A stretch of 41,138 nucleotides of DNA from Rhodothermales bacterium (GCA_017859335.1 JAFMNH010000009.1:1-41138), one strand, 5' to 3'. Positions 1 through 9,276 are shown, numbered from the stretch's first letter. Made by a program: numbers and translations. The notes: generated by a model not told the origin, from the letters alone.

Positions 1-2259
1 GATGAGACGTCCCTTGTTGCCACGGTTGGCAACAGGAAACTTGGTAGGCCGGATGATCTCTTCGCGCCCCCTGGTAGTCTCCACCTCCAGACCCTGGCGC
101 GCAGCACTCGAAAGCGTGAAACCTAGGATGGAATCGCCCGCATTGAGCCGCATGGCGATGACGCCTTTGGCAGCATTCTTCATAACAGGTACCTGGGATA
201 CCGGGAAGATGAGGCTATTGCCCTCTTTCGTTGCCAGGCAGACGTTTTCGGCCCCGGAAGCAGGCTCTACGCGGAGCACCTGCTCCCCCTTGGCCGTCTT
301 CATGAACATGCGTCCACTGACAGTCGAGGGATCGCTGTAATTCTCAAGGGCAATACGCAGCACCTGGCCATCCGAGGTCACTCCGGTGGCGTAAGGCCCT
401 TCCAACTCCGGTTCACTGTCCTCAAAGAGCTCTGGTGCCACTTCTTCACGTTGCATGGGCTTGGGGAGAGCCCGTTCGTCCATTGAAATGACGCCGACAA
501 TACGCTCCCTGTCAGAAAAGTCGAAGAGCTTCTGGATTGGCGCTCCATGCCCTGTGGTGGCCGTCAGTGCCTCTGCGCGCGTTGTATAGGCTTTGCCGAA
601 GTTCGAGAAGAACACGACCGATTTGCGCGTCGTAGCCGGTAAGATCCACGCGACTGAGTCGCCGTCACGTACGCGGATACTTTCCACATCGCCGTAGGAT
701 CGCTGACGCTTGACCCAGCCATCCCCGGTTACGATGACGAAGACATCCTCCTCCACGATATAGTCCTCCGCCGAATACTCGATGTCCTCATCGGGTCCGG
801 CAATCGTGGTCCGACGCCCTTCGGGATACTTTTCCCGGATCTCCTTCAATTCCGTCTTGATCAGCTTCCACCGTGCTCCCTCATCTCCCAGAAGTTCACG
901 GAGCTTGGCAGCCATCGCTTCCTTTTCTTCGAGTTCGGAGCGAATGGCGTCGATTTCCAACCTGGACAGCTTGTAGAGCTTGATTTCCAGGATGGCGTCT
1001 GTCTGTACATCGTCAAGCTGGAAGCGATGCATCAACCGGGAGGCGGCATCGGCTTTATTGTCAGAGGCGCGAATGATGCGAATGGCCTCGTCGAGTGCAT
1101 CAAAGATCTTTTCGAAGCCGCGCAGGATGTGGATTCGCTTCTCAAGCTGCGCCAGTTCGTACTCCAGACGTTTCACGACGACCTCCATCCTGAAATCCAG
1201 GAAGTGCCGGATGATCGTACTCAGGTCTACCTTGGACGGCGCACCGATTTCCGGATTGTCCGTTGGCAACAAGCACGTCAAATTGACATGGAAGCGCGTT
1301 TGCAGAGCCGTATGCTTGAGAAGGAAGGCCATCGCGGCCTCACTGTCCGCTCCGCGCTTGATCTCGAGTACGATACGGACATCGTCTGTTGACTCATCCC
1401 GAACATCCACCAGTTGCGGGACTTTGCCTTTGATGATGTTGTCAGCGATCTGTTCGATCAGCGCACTTTTCGTCAGGCCATAGGGTATTGAGGTGATGAT
1501 GACACGGCTCTTTCCCTCGTACTCGTATTCGCCCCGCAATTCGATGGCCCCTTCGCCCGCCGAATAGATCTGAATGAGTTCCTCTTGCGTGTTCAGGACA
1601 CGACCACCCGTCGGAAAGTCCGGGCCGGTGACGAATTTCTCCACCAGCGTTTGGGTCCTCGCGTTCGGCGCACCAATCATGTAGATCGAGGCATCGATGA
1701 GCTCCGTCAGATTGTGCGGCGGAATATTGGTGGCCATTCCGACGGCGATACCTGCTGCCCCGTTCAAAAGCAGGTTGGGAACGCGGGCAGGCACTACGAC
1801 GGGCTCAAATAAGGACCCGTCGAAATTGGGCCTGAACGCCACCGTTTCTTTCCTTATTTCCGCCAGGAGCTCCATAGCCAGGGGGCGAAGACGCGCCTCC
1901 GTATATCGCATGGCGGCAGGCGAGTCACCGTCGAGTGAGCCGAAGTTGCCATGCCCTTCCACCAGGGGTGCCCGCAATGAAAACTCCTGGGCCATTCGCA
2001 CCATGGCGTCATAAATGGCAGAATCCCCGTGGGGATGGTACTTCCCCATCACCTCGCCCACTACCGTCGCACTCTTCTTGAAGCGCGAATCCGGATATAG
2101 ATGCAGATTGGTGAACATCGCATACAGGATGCGACGTTGCACGGGCTTGAGACCGTCCCGTATATCGGGAAGGGCCCTCGAGGTAATAACGGACAACGCG
2201 TAGTTCAGATAGCGAGAACGCGTTGTTTCGTGCAGAGGGATGACATCTACGACGGGCAT
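1..2259 (-). CDS. Type IIA DNA topoisomerase subunit A, ParC/GyrA-like (3' end cut by window edge)
   Basis: This is the DNA-breakage/rejoining subunit of a type IIA topoisomerase; it pairs with a GyrB/ParE ATPase to pass one duplex through another. 753 residues are visible and the frame is still open at the left edge. The start [13 protein letters not shown] gives a short N-terminus. The winged-helix catalytic domain shows [21 protein letters not shown] (28-48), the quinolone-pocket segment [17 protein letters not shown] (73-89, with Ser80 and Asp84) and the catalytic tyrosine in AAMRYTEAR (Tyr119). A coiled-coil tower follows, then beta-pinwheel blades from about residue 500. Where GyrA carries its QRRGGKG box after the first blade, this protein has [20 protein letters not shown], with no such box. 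That favours a topoisomerase IV-like (ParC) role over a supercoiling gyrase, but the family is hard to split by eye, so I leave the symbol blank. It lies 173 bases downstream of the AlbA_2 gene on the same strand. Confidence 0.88.
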   Translation of the reverse strand, partial: MPVVDVIPLHETTRSRYLNYALSVITSRALPDIRDGLKPVQRRILYAMFTNLHLYPDSRFKKSATVVGEVMGKYHPHGDSAIYDAMVRMAQEFSLRAPLVEGHGNFGSLDGDSPAAMRYTEARLRPLAMELLAEIRKETVAFRPNFDGSLFEPVVVPARVPNLLLNGAAGIAVGMATNIPPHNLTELIDASIYMIGAPNARTQTLVEKFVTGPDFPTGGRVLNTQEELIQIYSAGEGAIELRGEYEYEGKSRVIITSIPYGLTKSALIEQIADNIIKGKVPQLVDVRDESTDDVRIVLEIKRGADSEAAMAFLLKHTALQTRFHVNLTCLLPTDNPEIGAPSKVDLSTIIRHFLDFRMEVVVKRLEYELAQLEKRIHILRGFEKIFDALDEAIRIIRASDNKADAASRLMHRFQLDDVQTDAILEIKLYKLSRLEIDAIRSELEEKEAMAAKLRELLGDEGARWKLIKTELKEIREKYPEGRRTTIAGPDEDIEYSAEDYIVEEDVFVIVTGDGWVKRQRSYGDVESIRVRDGDSVAWILPATTRKSVVFFSNFGKAYTTRAEALTATTGHGAPIQKLFDFSDRERIVGVISMDERALPKPMQREEVAPELFEDSEPELEGPYATGVTSDGQVLRIALENYSDPSTVSGRMFMKTAKGEQVLRVEPASGAENVCLATKEGNSLIFPVSQVPVMKNAAKGVIAMRLNAGDSILGFTLSSAARQGLEVETTRGREEIIRPTKFPVANRGNKGRLI

Positions 2260-2432
2260 GAATCGGCACCAATAACGGACTTTTTGAACCGAACGTGCAA
2301 TGTACGAAAGCCGGTTGCGATGTTCATCTGGCAGCTTCCCCTTGATGAACTATTTATCGCCTGGGCCTGTGTGCATCAGCTCTGGAGGTGAGGCCTTCCT
2401 TCGACTGGAGCATCCTAGAACCCAGCCCCATC

Positions 2433-3083
2433 CTATGCATCATAATGGATCATGTAGAAATCCCCACGAGCCTCACGGTACTGGTCGAGCACACCGGCCC
2501 TGGTCAACGTGACCAGTAGCCGGCCTGCCCTATCCCGATCGAGATCAGCTATCTGCGCGAACCCATCGACCGTGACCCGACCGTATTGCTCCAGATAGCG
2601 CATGAGAAGCAATTCCTTCTCGCCAAACTCGAAACGCACCCCTTCACCGGAGTTTTCGCTTCGCATCAATGCCACGGACTCGGGCGAAGCCTCTACACTC
2701 ATGTCATCGATCCGGACATAGGCCGGACCCGTACCGTCTTCGACATTCGTAACAAGGTAGTGCGGTTTTCTCGGGCTGTCTGGAACCGTCACGAGAATGA
2801 CCTCCCGCTTTGGTGTTATGGCAATACGCTCGGATACCCACTGGATGGCGGGTCGACAGTTCAACCCCAGTGCCTGCCTTAGCGAGTACTCCTCTTCCTC
2901 CGAATCCCGAACGCCGACAAGGGTACCGTCGTCCCCGACACCAATGAGCAGGTGCCCACCTCCCGAATTAGCAAAAGCCACCACCTCTTTGGCCAAGCGT
3001 TCGGGTTCCGGTACGCGGCGCTTGAACTCCAGATGTCGCCCTTCCCCACGGGCAACCAGACGCTTGATCTCTTCTACTGTCAT
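2433..3083 (-). CDS. AlbA_2/Schlafen-type putative DNA-binding protein with C-terminal winged helix
   Basis: This 216-residue protein has an N-terminal AlbA_2 (Schlafen AlbA-like) domain: the family hallmark ExK in HLEFKRR (18-23), then VAFANSGGGHLLIGVGDDG (35-53) and a YVRI/S-type strand near residue 125. The C-terminal 70 residues (about 150-216) look like a winged-helix module: a helix starting FGEKELLLMRYLEQYG, then a helix-turn-helix around DLDRDRAGRLLVTLTRAGVLDQ. Family members are often annotated as ATP-binding or transcriptional regulators, but the biochemical role is poorly defined and I do not assign one. It starts 15 bases after the gpsA stop, so it is probably co-transcribed with gpsA and leads on to the topoisomerase gene. 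ATG start; no strong Shine-Dalgarno. Confidence 0.8.
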   Translation of the reverse strand: MTVEEIKRLVARGEGRHLEFKRRVPEPERLAKEVVAFANSGGGHLLIGVGDDGTLVGVRDSEEEEYSLRQALGLNCRPAIQWVSERIAITPKREVILVTVPDSPRKPHYLVTNVEDGTGPAYVRIDDMSVEASPESVALMRSENSGEGVRFEFGEKELLLMRYLEQYGRVTVDGFAQIADLDRDRAGRLLVTLTRAGVLDQYREARGDFYMIHYDA

Positions 3084-3098
3084 GCTGTGTCCCCCTCG

Positions 3099-4133
3099 TC
3101 ACGAACCGGTTTCGGACACGATCCATTCCTCTTGTTTTGCGCTGCGCATCATAAGGTACCGGACGGCTTCAGCTGGCGGGATGCCTTCGAAAAGGATGCT
3201 GTGCACGGCAGCAATAATCGGCATCTCGACATCCAGACGATCGGCCAGTTCCATGACGGACGCGGTCGTACGAACACCCTCTGCGACCATGGTCATTTCC
3301 CCCTGCGCGGCATCCAGTGATTTTCCCTGTCCGATCGCATATCCCAGGTTTCGATTTCTGCTCAGGGAACTCATACAGGTCACAACAAGGTCTCCAATTC
3401 CTGCCAGGCCGCCAAAGGTACCTTCCCTGGCCCCCATGGCTACGCCGAGACGCTTGATTTCGCAGAGGCCCCTCGTCAGGATAGCGGCCTTCGCATTGTC
3501 GCCGAAACCAACGCCGTCAGAAATACCGGCAGCTATTGCAAGAACATTCTTGACGGATCCCGCTATCTCTACGCCCCGGAGGTCGGTATTGGCATACACC
3601 CGGAGTGTCGGCGTCATGAAAATCTCCTGCAACCTTTCCGCTGTCGTGAGCACGCTCGAGGCCGCAACTACAGTTGTGGGACAGTGCTTGGCTACTTCTT
3701 CAGCGTGGCTTGGGCCGTAGAGCACCGCTATCTGGTGGGGCCGGGCGTCCGTGAAAACATCCTGTAGCACTTCGGAGGTCGTCATCAACGTGCCATTCTC
3801 GATGCCCTTTGCAACAGATACAAGCAGTACCTCCGCTCGAAAGGCATCCCTGAGCTGGCTGGCCACTTGTCTCACGCCTTGGGATGGCACCGCGAAGAGC
3901 CAGATATCGGCGCCTTCAACGCTCTCGTGCAGATCGTGCGTGATACGGACGTGAACGGGAATGAGGGCTTCCGGCAGATAAGCAGGGTTGTGCCGCGTCG
4001 TGCGCATCTGCTCGGCCGCTGCTTCCTTGCGGGTCCACAGGCTTACTTGGTGCCCGGTTTGAGCGAGGCTGATGGCCAGTGCCGTACCCCAGCTTCCTGC
4101 CCCAATCACCGCTACGTGTTCCTTTCTGCTCAT
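3099..4133 (-). CDS. gpsA: NAD(P)+-dependent glycerol-3-phosphate dehydrogenase
   Basis: GpsA reduces dihydroxyacetone phosphate to sn-glycerol 3-phosphate in the cytoplasm, giving the backbone for phospholipids. The protein has 344 residues, normal for the family. The Rossmann dinucleotide loop is VIGAGSWGTALA (9-20). Other family signatures are SVAKGIENGTLMTTSEVL (106-123), LYGPSHAEEVA (138-148), the catalytic lysine in AGSVKNVLAIAAG (Lys195) and the glycine-rich GGLAGIGDLVVTC (241-253). The plsY gene, whose product uses glycerol 3-phosphate, is next upstream on the same strand, 152 bases away. A small hairpin (4160-4177) lies just before the ATG. The AlbA_2 gene follows after 15 bases. Confidence 0.96.
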   Translation of the reverse strand: MSRKEHVAVIGAGSWGTALAISLAQTGHQVSLWTRKEAAAEQMRTTRHNPAYLPEALIPVHVRITHDLHESVEGADIWLFAVPSQGVRQVASQLRDAFRAEVLLVSVAKGIENGTLMTTSEVLQDVFTDARPHQIAVLYGPSHAEEVAKHCPTTVVAASSVLTTAERLQEIFMTPTLRVYANTDLRGVEIAGSVKNVLAIAAGISDGVGFGDNAKAAILTRGLCEIKRLGVAMGAREGTFGGLAGIGDLVVTCMSSLSRNRNLGYAIGQGKSLDAAQGEMTMVAEGVRTTASVMELADRLDVEMPIIAAVHSILFEGIPPAEAVRYLMMRSAKQEEWIVSETGS

Positions 4134-4159
4134 GTTCTCTCAGTATTCTGCTGAGTGCG

Positions 4160-4177
4160 CTGTCTGACGTAAGACAG
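4160..4177. repeat. Short perfect inverted repeat between plsY and gpsA
   Basis: CTGTCT (4160-4165) and AGACAG (4172-4177) form a 6-bp stem with a six-base loop, 26 bases before the gpsA start. There is no T-tract on either strand, so it is not an obvious terminator. It could be an operator half-site pair or a leader hairpin in the gpsA mRNA. The function is unknown, and a 6-bp repeat can arise by chance. Confidence 0.35.
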
Positions 4178-4285
4178 GCCTGATGCACCGGTAGCGGCCC
4201 TGATGTCTGAGTCCGACGGGAAGCCGCCTTCAGCCACAACGACGGCAGTAATCACAAAACGCGAACCTCGCACCACTCCTCTACT

Positions 4286-4969
4286 TCAGATCTCGCCCCT
4301 GCCGCGCATCCCTTGGGCAGCGCGAAAGGTTGTTATACGGTTCTCTGTTCCTGCAATAAGGCGTTTAATGTTGGACCGGTGCGCCAGGAATATACCAGTG
4401 GCCAGTACCAAACTGAAAACAAAGACTGAGGCATCAAGACCCTCGGCATGCATCCAATACTTCTTCACAGCGATAGTACTCGGATAGACTACCGTTGCCG
4501 TGAGCGAAGCAAGTGACACGTATCGGGACGCGAAGAGGACAACTGCAAAGACACCCAACGTCAGAAGCATCACCCCCGGCGTCAATGCGAGCAGGACACC
4601 AGCCGTAGTGTTGACCCCCTTTCCACCCTTGAAACCGGCCCAAACAGGGTACATGTGGCCGATGACAGCGGCCATACCCGCCATCAAACGAACTACGGAT
4701 TCCACCTCCCAGAAACCGAATCCTGCCGGAAGTGCGTCGACACGGATGGTGGCAATCAGGCCCGCTGCCAGGACACCTTTACCGAGATCAACCAGGGAGA
4801 CGACAGTACCTGCTTTCCAGCCAAGGACGCGAAACGCATTGGTGGCACCAGCATTGCCGCTGCCGTGGGCCCTCAGGTCAATACCGTGAGCCGCTTTACC
4901 GATCCAAACACTCGTGGGAATGGATCCGACGGCGTAGCTCAGAAGAAGGATGATAGCCACCGATAGCAT
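4286..4969 (-). CDS. plsY: Acyl-phosphate:glycerol-3-phosphate acyltransferase
   Basis: PlsY is an inner-membrane enzyme that moves an acyl group from acyl-phosphate to glycerol 3-phosphate, the first committed step of phospholipid synthesis. The conserved motifs are present: GSIPTSVWIGK near the N-terminus, RAHGSGNAGATNAFRVLGW, and GHMYPVWAGFKGGKGVNTTAG. The rest is mostly hydrophobic and fits five transmembrane segments. I chose the start MLSVAIILLLSYAVGS, which begins directly with the first membrane segment and gives 227 residues. An in-frame ATG at 5047 would add 26 hydrophilic residues unlike the family. The C-terminus (TENRITTFRAAQGMRGRGEI) is polar and cytoplasmic. It lies between purM (95 bases upstream) and gpsA on the same strand, so substrate supply and use are encoded side by side. 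Confidence 0.94.
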   Translation of the reverse strand: MLSVAIILLLSYAVGSIPTSVWIGKAAHGIDLRAHGSGNAGATNAFRVLGWKAGTVVSLVDLGKGVLAAGLIATIRVDALPAGFGFWEVESVVRLMAGMAAVIGHMYPVWAGFKGGKGVNTTAGVLLALTPGVMLLTLGVFAVVLFASRYVSLASLTATVVYPSTIAVKKYWMHAEGLDASVFVFSLVLATGIFLAHRSNIKRLIAGTENRITTFRAAQGMRGRGEI

Positions 4970-5064
4970 AGCTGATACCTGCTTTTCTGTTTGGAAGCCG
5001 GAAGATACGGTATCCGGATGGGATGGGATCCGATCAGCACCACTCACCAGGTACTGTCGCAGGA

Positions 5065-6060
5065 TCAGACAGCTTTCACCGATCCAATTACAAACGGGGC
5101 TTCATCCGTGAAGGATGAAAGGACGGTTTCCACCTCACCGGGCGGCACGATGGCAATCAAACCGACACCTAGGTTGAATGCCGAGCGCATGTCCTCCTCG
5201 GGCACATTACCGAGATCCTGGATCAAACGAAAAATGGCTGGACGTTCCCATGAATCGTAATCGACATCGATGGTGAGCCCTTCGGGCATCACCCGTTTCG
5301 TATTTCCGGGTATACCCCCGCCCGTCACGTGAACCAGAGCCCGCACGTCGGTAATGGAACACAGCTGATCGATGATATCCAAATAGGACTTGTGGACGGC
5401 CAATAGCTGCTCTCCAACGGTCTGCCCTCCCAAAACTGGAGGACGGTCGTGTACATCATGATGTTTGAGCAATACATGACGCGCCAGGCTGTACCCATTG
5501 GTATGCAATCCTGTAGAGGAAAAGGCAACCAGTACGTCACCTGACTCGACACGGCTTCCGTCAATGATATTCTTCCGATCAACGACTCCCACAATGGTAC
5601 CTGCCAGATCGTATTCACCCTTCGCGTAGATATCCGGCATTTCAGCCGTCTCTCCTCCAATAAGGGCGCATCCATTTTCCTGACACGCTGTCGCAAACCC
5701 CTTGATGACCTCGAAACCAGCGTCTTGATTCAGGGACCCGGTCGAGAAGTAGTCAAGGAAGAACAGCGGCTTGGCACCACAGACGGCAATATCGTTTACG
5801 CAGTGGTTTACGAGGTCCTGGCCCACAGTATCATGTCGATCCATCATGAAGGCCACTTTCAACTTTGTGCCCACACCATCAACCGAGGAGACGAGCACAG
5901 GGTCTTCATAGGCCCTCCAATCTACCTTGAAAAAGGCGCCGAAAGCTCCAATATCCGTCATCACACCATCGGTGAAGGTTTTCCTGACCAATGGCTTGAT
6001 GCGATCGACCATCTCCTCTCCAGCCTTAACATCAACCCCGGCTTCCTTGTATGTAGTCAT
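5065..6060 (-). CDS. purM: Phosphoribosylformylglycinamidine cyclo-ligase (AIR synthetase)
   Basis: PurM closes the imidazole ring in purine synthesis: FGAM plus ATP gives 5-aminoimidazole ribonucleotide. The 331 residues are slightly shorter than the E. coli enzyme. Diagnostic segments are the N-terminal TYKEAGVDVKAGEEMVDRIK, the dimer-interface/ATP region DGVGTKLKVAF, GGETAEMPDIYAKGEYDLAG and the C-terminal VHVTGGGIPGNTKRVMPEG. It is the first gene of the run purM-plsY-gpsA. A 318-base non-coding stretch lies upstream and contains a Bacteroidota-like promoter candidate (6224-6252). The link with lipid genes is one of position, not pathway. Confidence 0.96.
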   Translation of the reverse strand: MTTYKEAGVDVKAGEEMVDRIKPLVRKTFTDGVMTDIGAFGAFFKVDWRAYEDPVLVSSVDGVGTKLKVAFMMDRHDTVGQDLVNHCVNDIAVCGAKPLFFLDYFSTGSLNQDAGFEVIKGFATACQENGCALIGGETAEMPDIYAKGEYDLAGTIVGVVDRKNIIDGSRVESGDVLVAFSSTGLHTNGYSLARHVLLKHHDVHDRPPVLGGQTVGEQLLAVHKSYLDIIDQLCSITDVRALVHVTGGGIPGNTKRVMPEGLTIDVDYDSWERPAIFRLIQDLGNVPEEDMRSAFNLGVGLIAIVPPGEVETVLSSFTDEAPFVIGSVKAV

Positions 6061-6378
6061 GTCCCCCTATTTGCGTTGGATGAATCGACAATGGTGCCGG
6101 TAAAGATAGGAACACCGACCCGTGTTAGATGGACATCTTCACCTGTCCCGGAGGCCATATTGGGATTCCCGCAGTATACCCTGAGGAAGAGCATGCTGAC
6201 GAAGGTACCTCGACCCTGGACTACTAAATTAGGACAATCCTGTCATGCGCAATAACGAATAGAGGTGAAAACGCTACCGGTTCACCATCCACTACAGCGC
6301 ATGGGGCCGGGAAAGGCATCATCCACGTGGAAGGTTCTGTTGTCCTATTGCGGGAGAAATACAGCACCATCATCTGGT
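6061..6378. other. Non-coding region upstream of purM
   Basis: These 318 bases between the LuxE-like gene stop and the purM start hold no convincing gene on either strand. On the minus strand I see one promoter candidate (6224-6252). I see no T-tract hairpin terminating the upstream gene and no recognisable purine riboswitch. The pieces GACA and TGTC at 6233-6236 and 6241-6244 form a small inverted repeat inside the candidate promoter spacer. Confidence 0.5.
6224..6252 (-). promoter_or_regulatory. Candidate Bacteroidota-type promoter for purM
   Basis: Read on the minus strand, TTG (6252-6250) is followed after 18 bases by TAATTTAG (6231-6224), which matches the Bacteroidota -7 consensus TAnnTTTG except for one base. 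Transcription would start about 160 bases before purM. The match is by eye and such short patterns also occur by chance. Confidence 0.35.
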
Positions 6379-7380
6379 TCATTCCAGCAGAAAATTGCAT
6401 CCTCGCAATTCCGCCTCGGCCATGCGTCCAAGCACCCTGAATCCGCCATTTTCCGAAACCGCTCGGTCCTGCGTGAGCACCGCACTGACCGTATGCACAT
6501 TGGCAAGGTCCATGAATGCAAGAATCCCTTCTTGGCCCTCATCGCATAGACGCGTGGGATCTGTAGGGTCCACCACGTAATGCCTCATCCACGGGGGCGT
6601 CCTGTAAATGGTATCGGCGTCCGTGTAGCACTGGGATAGTAATTCGCACATGCCGTACTCGGATACAACGCGCTTGCGAGGTACTCCGAAACCCGAGGAC
6701 AACCTATGATGCAGGGCCTCTCGTGAGATTTCTCGCCGGTGCGTTTTCATGCCCCCCGTTTCAATGACGACACTGCCCGTCGGAAGCATCCAATCACGGA
6801 CATCTAGCAGGTCCAGGAGGCCAAAAGCCGCACCGAAGAGCACCACAGGACCCGATGCATCGCTCCTCGTTATTGCATCAAGGCATGACGTGTCTTCCAA
6901 GAAGAGCTGCGAACCGGATGCACCTCGCTTCTCTATCAGGATGGACACCATGGCCACCAGCGAACTTTCCTGCGCATAAGCCGGCAGATGACCCAAAATG
7001 GTTACATCGCCGGGTTGCCAATCAAACCGTTGAGCAATGGCCCGGTCAAAGCCAGCCAATACGCTGCGCTCATACAGACGTGAGTCGGCTATGTAATGAC
7101 GGCTTCGCTGTTGGCTGCCCGTACCCGAACTGACAAAGACGCGCTCCGCTCGATCTGCCGGAAAACTCGTAACCGTCGCCAACTTGAAGGCTTCTACCGG
7201 CAGGAAACGGTATCTCTCGAAACGGCCATAAACCGGACAGTGGGTGCGCTGATAGGCCTCCACACGGTCGGCGACCTCTGAAAACGAGACATCGCCAGCA
7301 TCCACCGACCCGATGAGATCCCACACGAGATCCTCAATCGGCAAGGCAGTATCTGCGTTGTTACTTACCTCAATAGTCAT
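6379..7380 (-). CDS. LuxE-like acyl-protein synthetase family protein
   Basis: This 333-residue protein resembles the LuxE/acyl-protein synthetase family (adenylating enzymes related to PaaK that activate a carboxyl group with ATP). Matching segments are the nucleotide-binding loop VFVSSGTGSQQRSRHY (81-96), a central IETGGMKTHRREISRE (206-221) and SEYGMCELLSQCY (240-252), all of which correspond to LuxE blocks. I chose the ATG at 7380, which overlaps the M14 peptidase stop by 11 bases (ATG...TGA), so translation is probably coupled; an upstream ATG at 7470 would read through the peptidase gene. No luxC (reductase), luxD or luciferase gene is near, so this is not a bioluminescence operon. The true acyl substrate and acceptor are unknown. 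The downstream neighbour, purM, is separated by 318 bases. Confidence 0.82.
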   Translation of the reverse strand: MTIEVSNNADTALPIEDLVWDLIGSVDAGDVSFSEVADRVEAYQRTHCPVYGRFERYRFLPVEAFKLATVTSFPADRAERVFVSSGTGSQQRSRHYIADSRLYERSVLAGFDRAIAQRFDWQPGDVTILGHLPAYAQESSLVAMVSILIEKRGASGSQLFLEDTSCLDAITRSDASGPVVLFGAAFGLLDLLDVRDWMLPTGSVVIETGGMKTHRREISREALHHRLSSGFGVPRKRVVSEYGMCELLSQCYTDADTIYRTPPWMRHYVVDPTDPTRLCDEGQEGILAFMDLANVHTVSAVLTQDRAVSENGGFRVLGRMAEAELRGCNFLLE

Positions 7381-9046
7381 TATCAGGAGCAGGCTTCTCA
7401 GGAATGGGTACAGGCTGCTGAGGCAAGCGGTGGATGGGGTATTCACCTCCGGTAACCATCCAGTCCTCAAGTAGGGCCCAGTTCACCAAGCCGTCATCCG
7501 AACGGGGTTCCAGCAAATAAAAAATCAACCGGGCCTTGTTGTTTCGGGTCGGTACGAGGAGACTGCCCTCTGCGGGGACCACTTCGCGTTGGACCCATTC
7601 CCCCCATACTGTGCGTTCCTGGACACCCTGAAAAGCCCGCTCAGCTGTGGATGTTGAGTCGACTCGAAAGGTCTCGACAAGCTGCGAGACACCGGGTCCC
7701 ATTCGGGAGAACCTGATTCCGTGGCGCTGCAGCAGGTCAGACACCGTCTCCGACGCCTCTGGAGCTATGACATAAGCGAATGGAATCGTGGAAGACTCCA
7801 CGGTTTGAAAAGCCCCATACTCTGGCATGTACTGAATATGGGTAGAATCGGTGCGGGCGAAATACATGGCACCACTGTAGGGATTCCGACGCTCCTCCAC
7901 CGCACCCATGAGAATGGGCGACGCATCGGCATTTCGCTTGGGCTCAAAGCGAAGACCCTGCTCGAGTCCCGCCATGCTCCGACCCTCGGCTTGGCTGATG
8001 ATGGACCGGATGGCCTCACCATTTTGAACGGCATAGTCCACGATGGATTCGACGAAATACAGGCTGGACAGAATCCGCTGCTCGAACGAGGCATACGCGT
8101 AGGCTTCACTCAGAATAGCCACACGATTTCTCAGGCCGACATAGTTGTTGTTGAAACGAGGGCGATGGTCGAAGGTGTACCACCCGGGCTCTCCCCGACG
8201 GAAAGGAAGGTTTCCGTACCAGTAGGCATCCCAGCCGGAACGTTCGCGAAAGGTCGAGCGGACTGCAGGAAGCATCTCCTTGCGCAACAAAGAGTCGATT
8301 GCAGTGTCCGTGTTCGGATTCAGCGGTGACGAATAGGTCAAATGGTACCCATGACGCGTCCCGTTCGTTGTATGCAGATCGACGACCACATGGGGATCGT
8401 ATGCATTCATGAGCGCGAGAAGCGACTGCGCCTCAGGGCTCCTCGCTTTCATGTGGTCCCGATTCAGGTCAAGACCTTGGGCATTGGGGCGCTGTCCCAT
8501 GCCTCCATATGGCCCATTCTGCCGAGGTCGATTGTACAGGTTCACGCGCTCGTTTCCGTCCGCATTATAGAGGGGCGCTAACAGGAGCACGACGGAATCA
8601 GCCCATGCTGCATGATTGCCTGATGCCAGGGACCGGATGAGCATCAACAGGGCCTCTTTGCCGCTTACTTCGCCTGCGTGGATATTTGCCTGAACGAAGA
8701 GGCGTAGCTTGTTTGTCCTCAGAACGCTCTCCGCCGATGCGTCCGCGACATCTCCGAAGACAACCAGCGGGAGACGACGCCCTTCGACCGAGTAGCCGAA
8801 GTGTGTGACGTGGAGACTCGGATGTTGGGCAGCCGCCACGTCGATGAAGGCCATCACCTCGTCGTATCGGGTAGTCTCATCGAACGAAGTGCGTTCGGCA
8901 CCCGTTAGCAGAAACGACAGGTCCGGGGTTTGTGCCCAGACCCGGCTTGCGAACACGATGCAGAGAAACATCGTCATCAAGCTGATGACCCGAGCGGTCG
9001 AAGCGAGCACGGGGCGTGGTCCCATCGGTAGGTGAGGATACTGCAA
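7370..9046 (-). CDS. Secreted M14-family zinc carboxypeptidase
   Basis: This is a 558-residue exported metallocarboxypeptidase. An N-terminal signal peptide (hydrophobic core about 18-35, cleavage likely after RVWA-QT) precedes the M14 fold. Zinc ligands are visible as His123 and Glu126 in NIHAGEVSGKE and His225 in VVDLHTTNG. A substrate-binding arginine sits in GLDLNRDHMK (Arg196), and the general base is probably Glu314 in AILSEAYAY. The C-terminal 200 residues (about 350-558) form an additional domain without a recognised motif. The architecture is like the M14 peptidases common in Bacteroidota that act on peptides or peptidoglycan-like substrates outside the cytoplasm; the specific substrate cannot be read. 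A second in-frame ATG at 9025 would still leave a usable signal peptide. The gene overlaps the LuxE-like gene downstream by 11 bases. Confidence 0.92.
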   Translation of the reverse strand: MQYPHLPMGPRPVLASTARVISLMTMFLCIVFASRVWAQTPDLSFLLTGAERTSFDETTRYDEVMAFIDVAAAQHPSLHVTHFGYSVEGRRLPLVVFGDVADASAESVLRTNKLRLFVQANIHAGEVSGKEALLMLIRSLASGNHAAWADSVVLLLAPLYNADGNERVNLYNRPRQNGPYGGMGQRPNAQGLDLNRDHMKARSPEAQSLLALMNAYDPHVVVDLHTTNGTRHGYHLTYSSPLNPNTDTAIDSLLRKEMLPAVRSTFRERSGWDAYWYGNLPFRRGEPGWYTFDHRPRFNNNYVGLRNRVAILSEAYAYASFEQRILSSLYFVESIVDYAVQNGEAIRSIISQAEGRSMAGLEQGLRFEPKRNADASPILMGAVEERRNPYSGAMYFARTDSTHIQYMPEYGAFQTVESSTIPFAYVIAPEASETVSDLLQRHGIRFSRMGPGVSQLVETFRVDSTSTAERAFQGVQERTVWGEWVQREVVPAEGSLLVPTRNNKARLIFYLLEPRSDDGLVNWALLEDWMVTGGEYPIHRLPQQPVPIPEKPAPDNDY

Positions 9047-9060
9047 GATTCATCTGTACG

Positions 9061-9082
9061 GGTAGAATCTAGGGGCTCTACC
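9061..9082. repeat. Inverted repeat upstream of the M14 peptidase gene
   Basis: GGTAGA (9061-9066) and TCTACC (9077-9082) are perfect reverse complements separated by ten bases, 15 bases upstream of the peptidase start. It could be an operator for the divergent genes at 9046 (minus) and 9335 (plus). No factor can be named. Confidence 0.3.
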
Positions 9083-9276
9083 TACAAAAAGCCGGTACGT
9101 ACGAAGTGTTTTCCGGATTCATGCACCCCGTACGTGCCAGATCAGAATTCATTGCCTTTCAGCATCGATCAGCGGTCTCTGTTGTATAATTCGGCGTTGC
9201 GCCCCGCCTTGCATGCAGAACGCTGGCGACTCGTGACCAACGTGGTTGCAAGCCTTCATGAGTCCCCGTTCAGCAG

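Noticed and set aside
2797-3720. Long plus-strand open frame of about 300 codons
   Set aside because: It is antisense to the AlbA_2 and gpsA genes and has no protein-like features.
6379-7380. Bioluminescence (lux) operon
   Set aside because: Only a LuxE-like gene is present; no luxC, luxD, luxA or luxB is near.
9185-9190. TATAAT box upstream of the YjbQ-like gene
   Set aside because: No reasonable -35 hexamer sits 16-18 bases upstream, so I do not call it a promoter.
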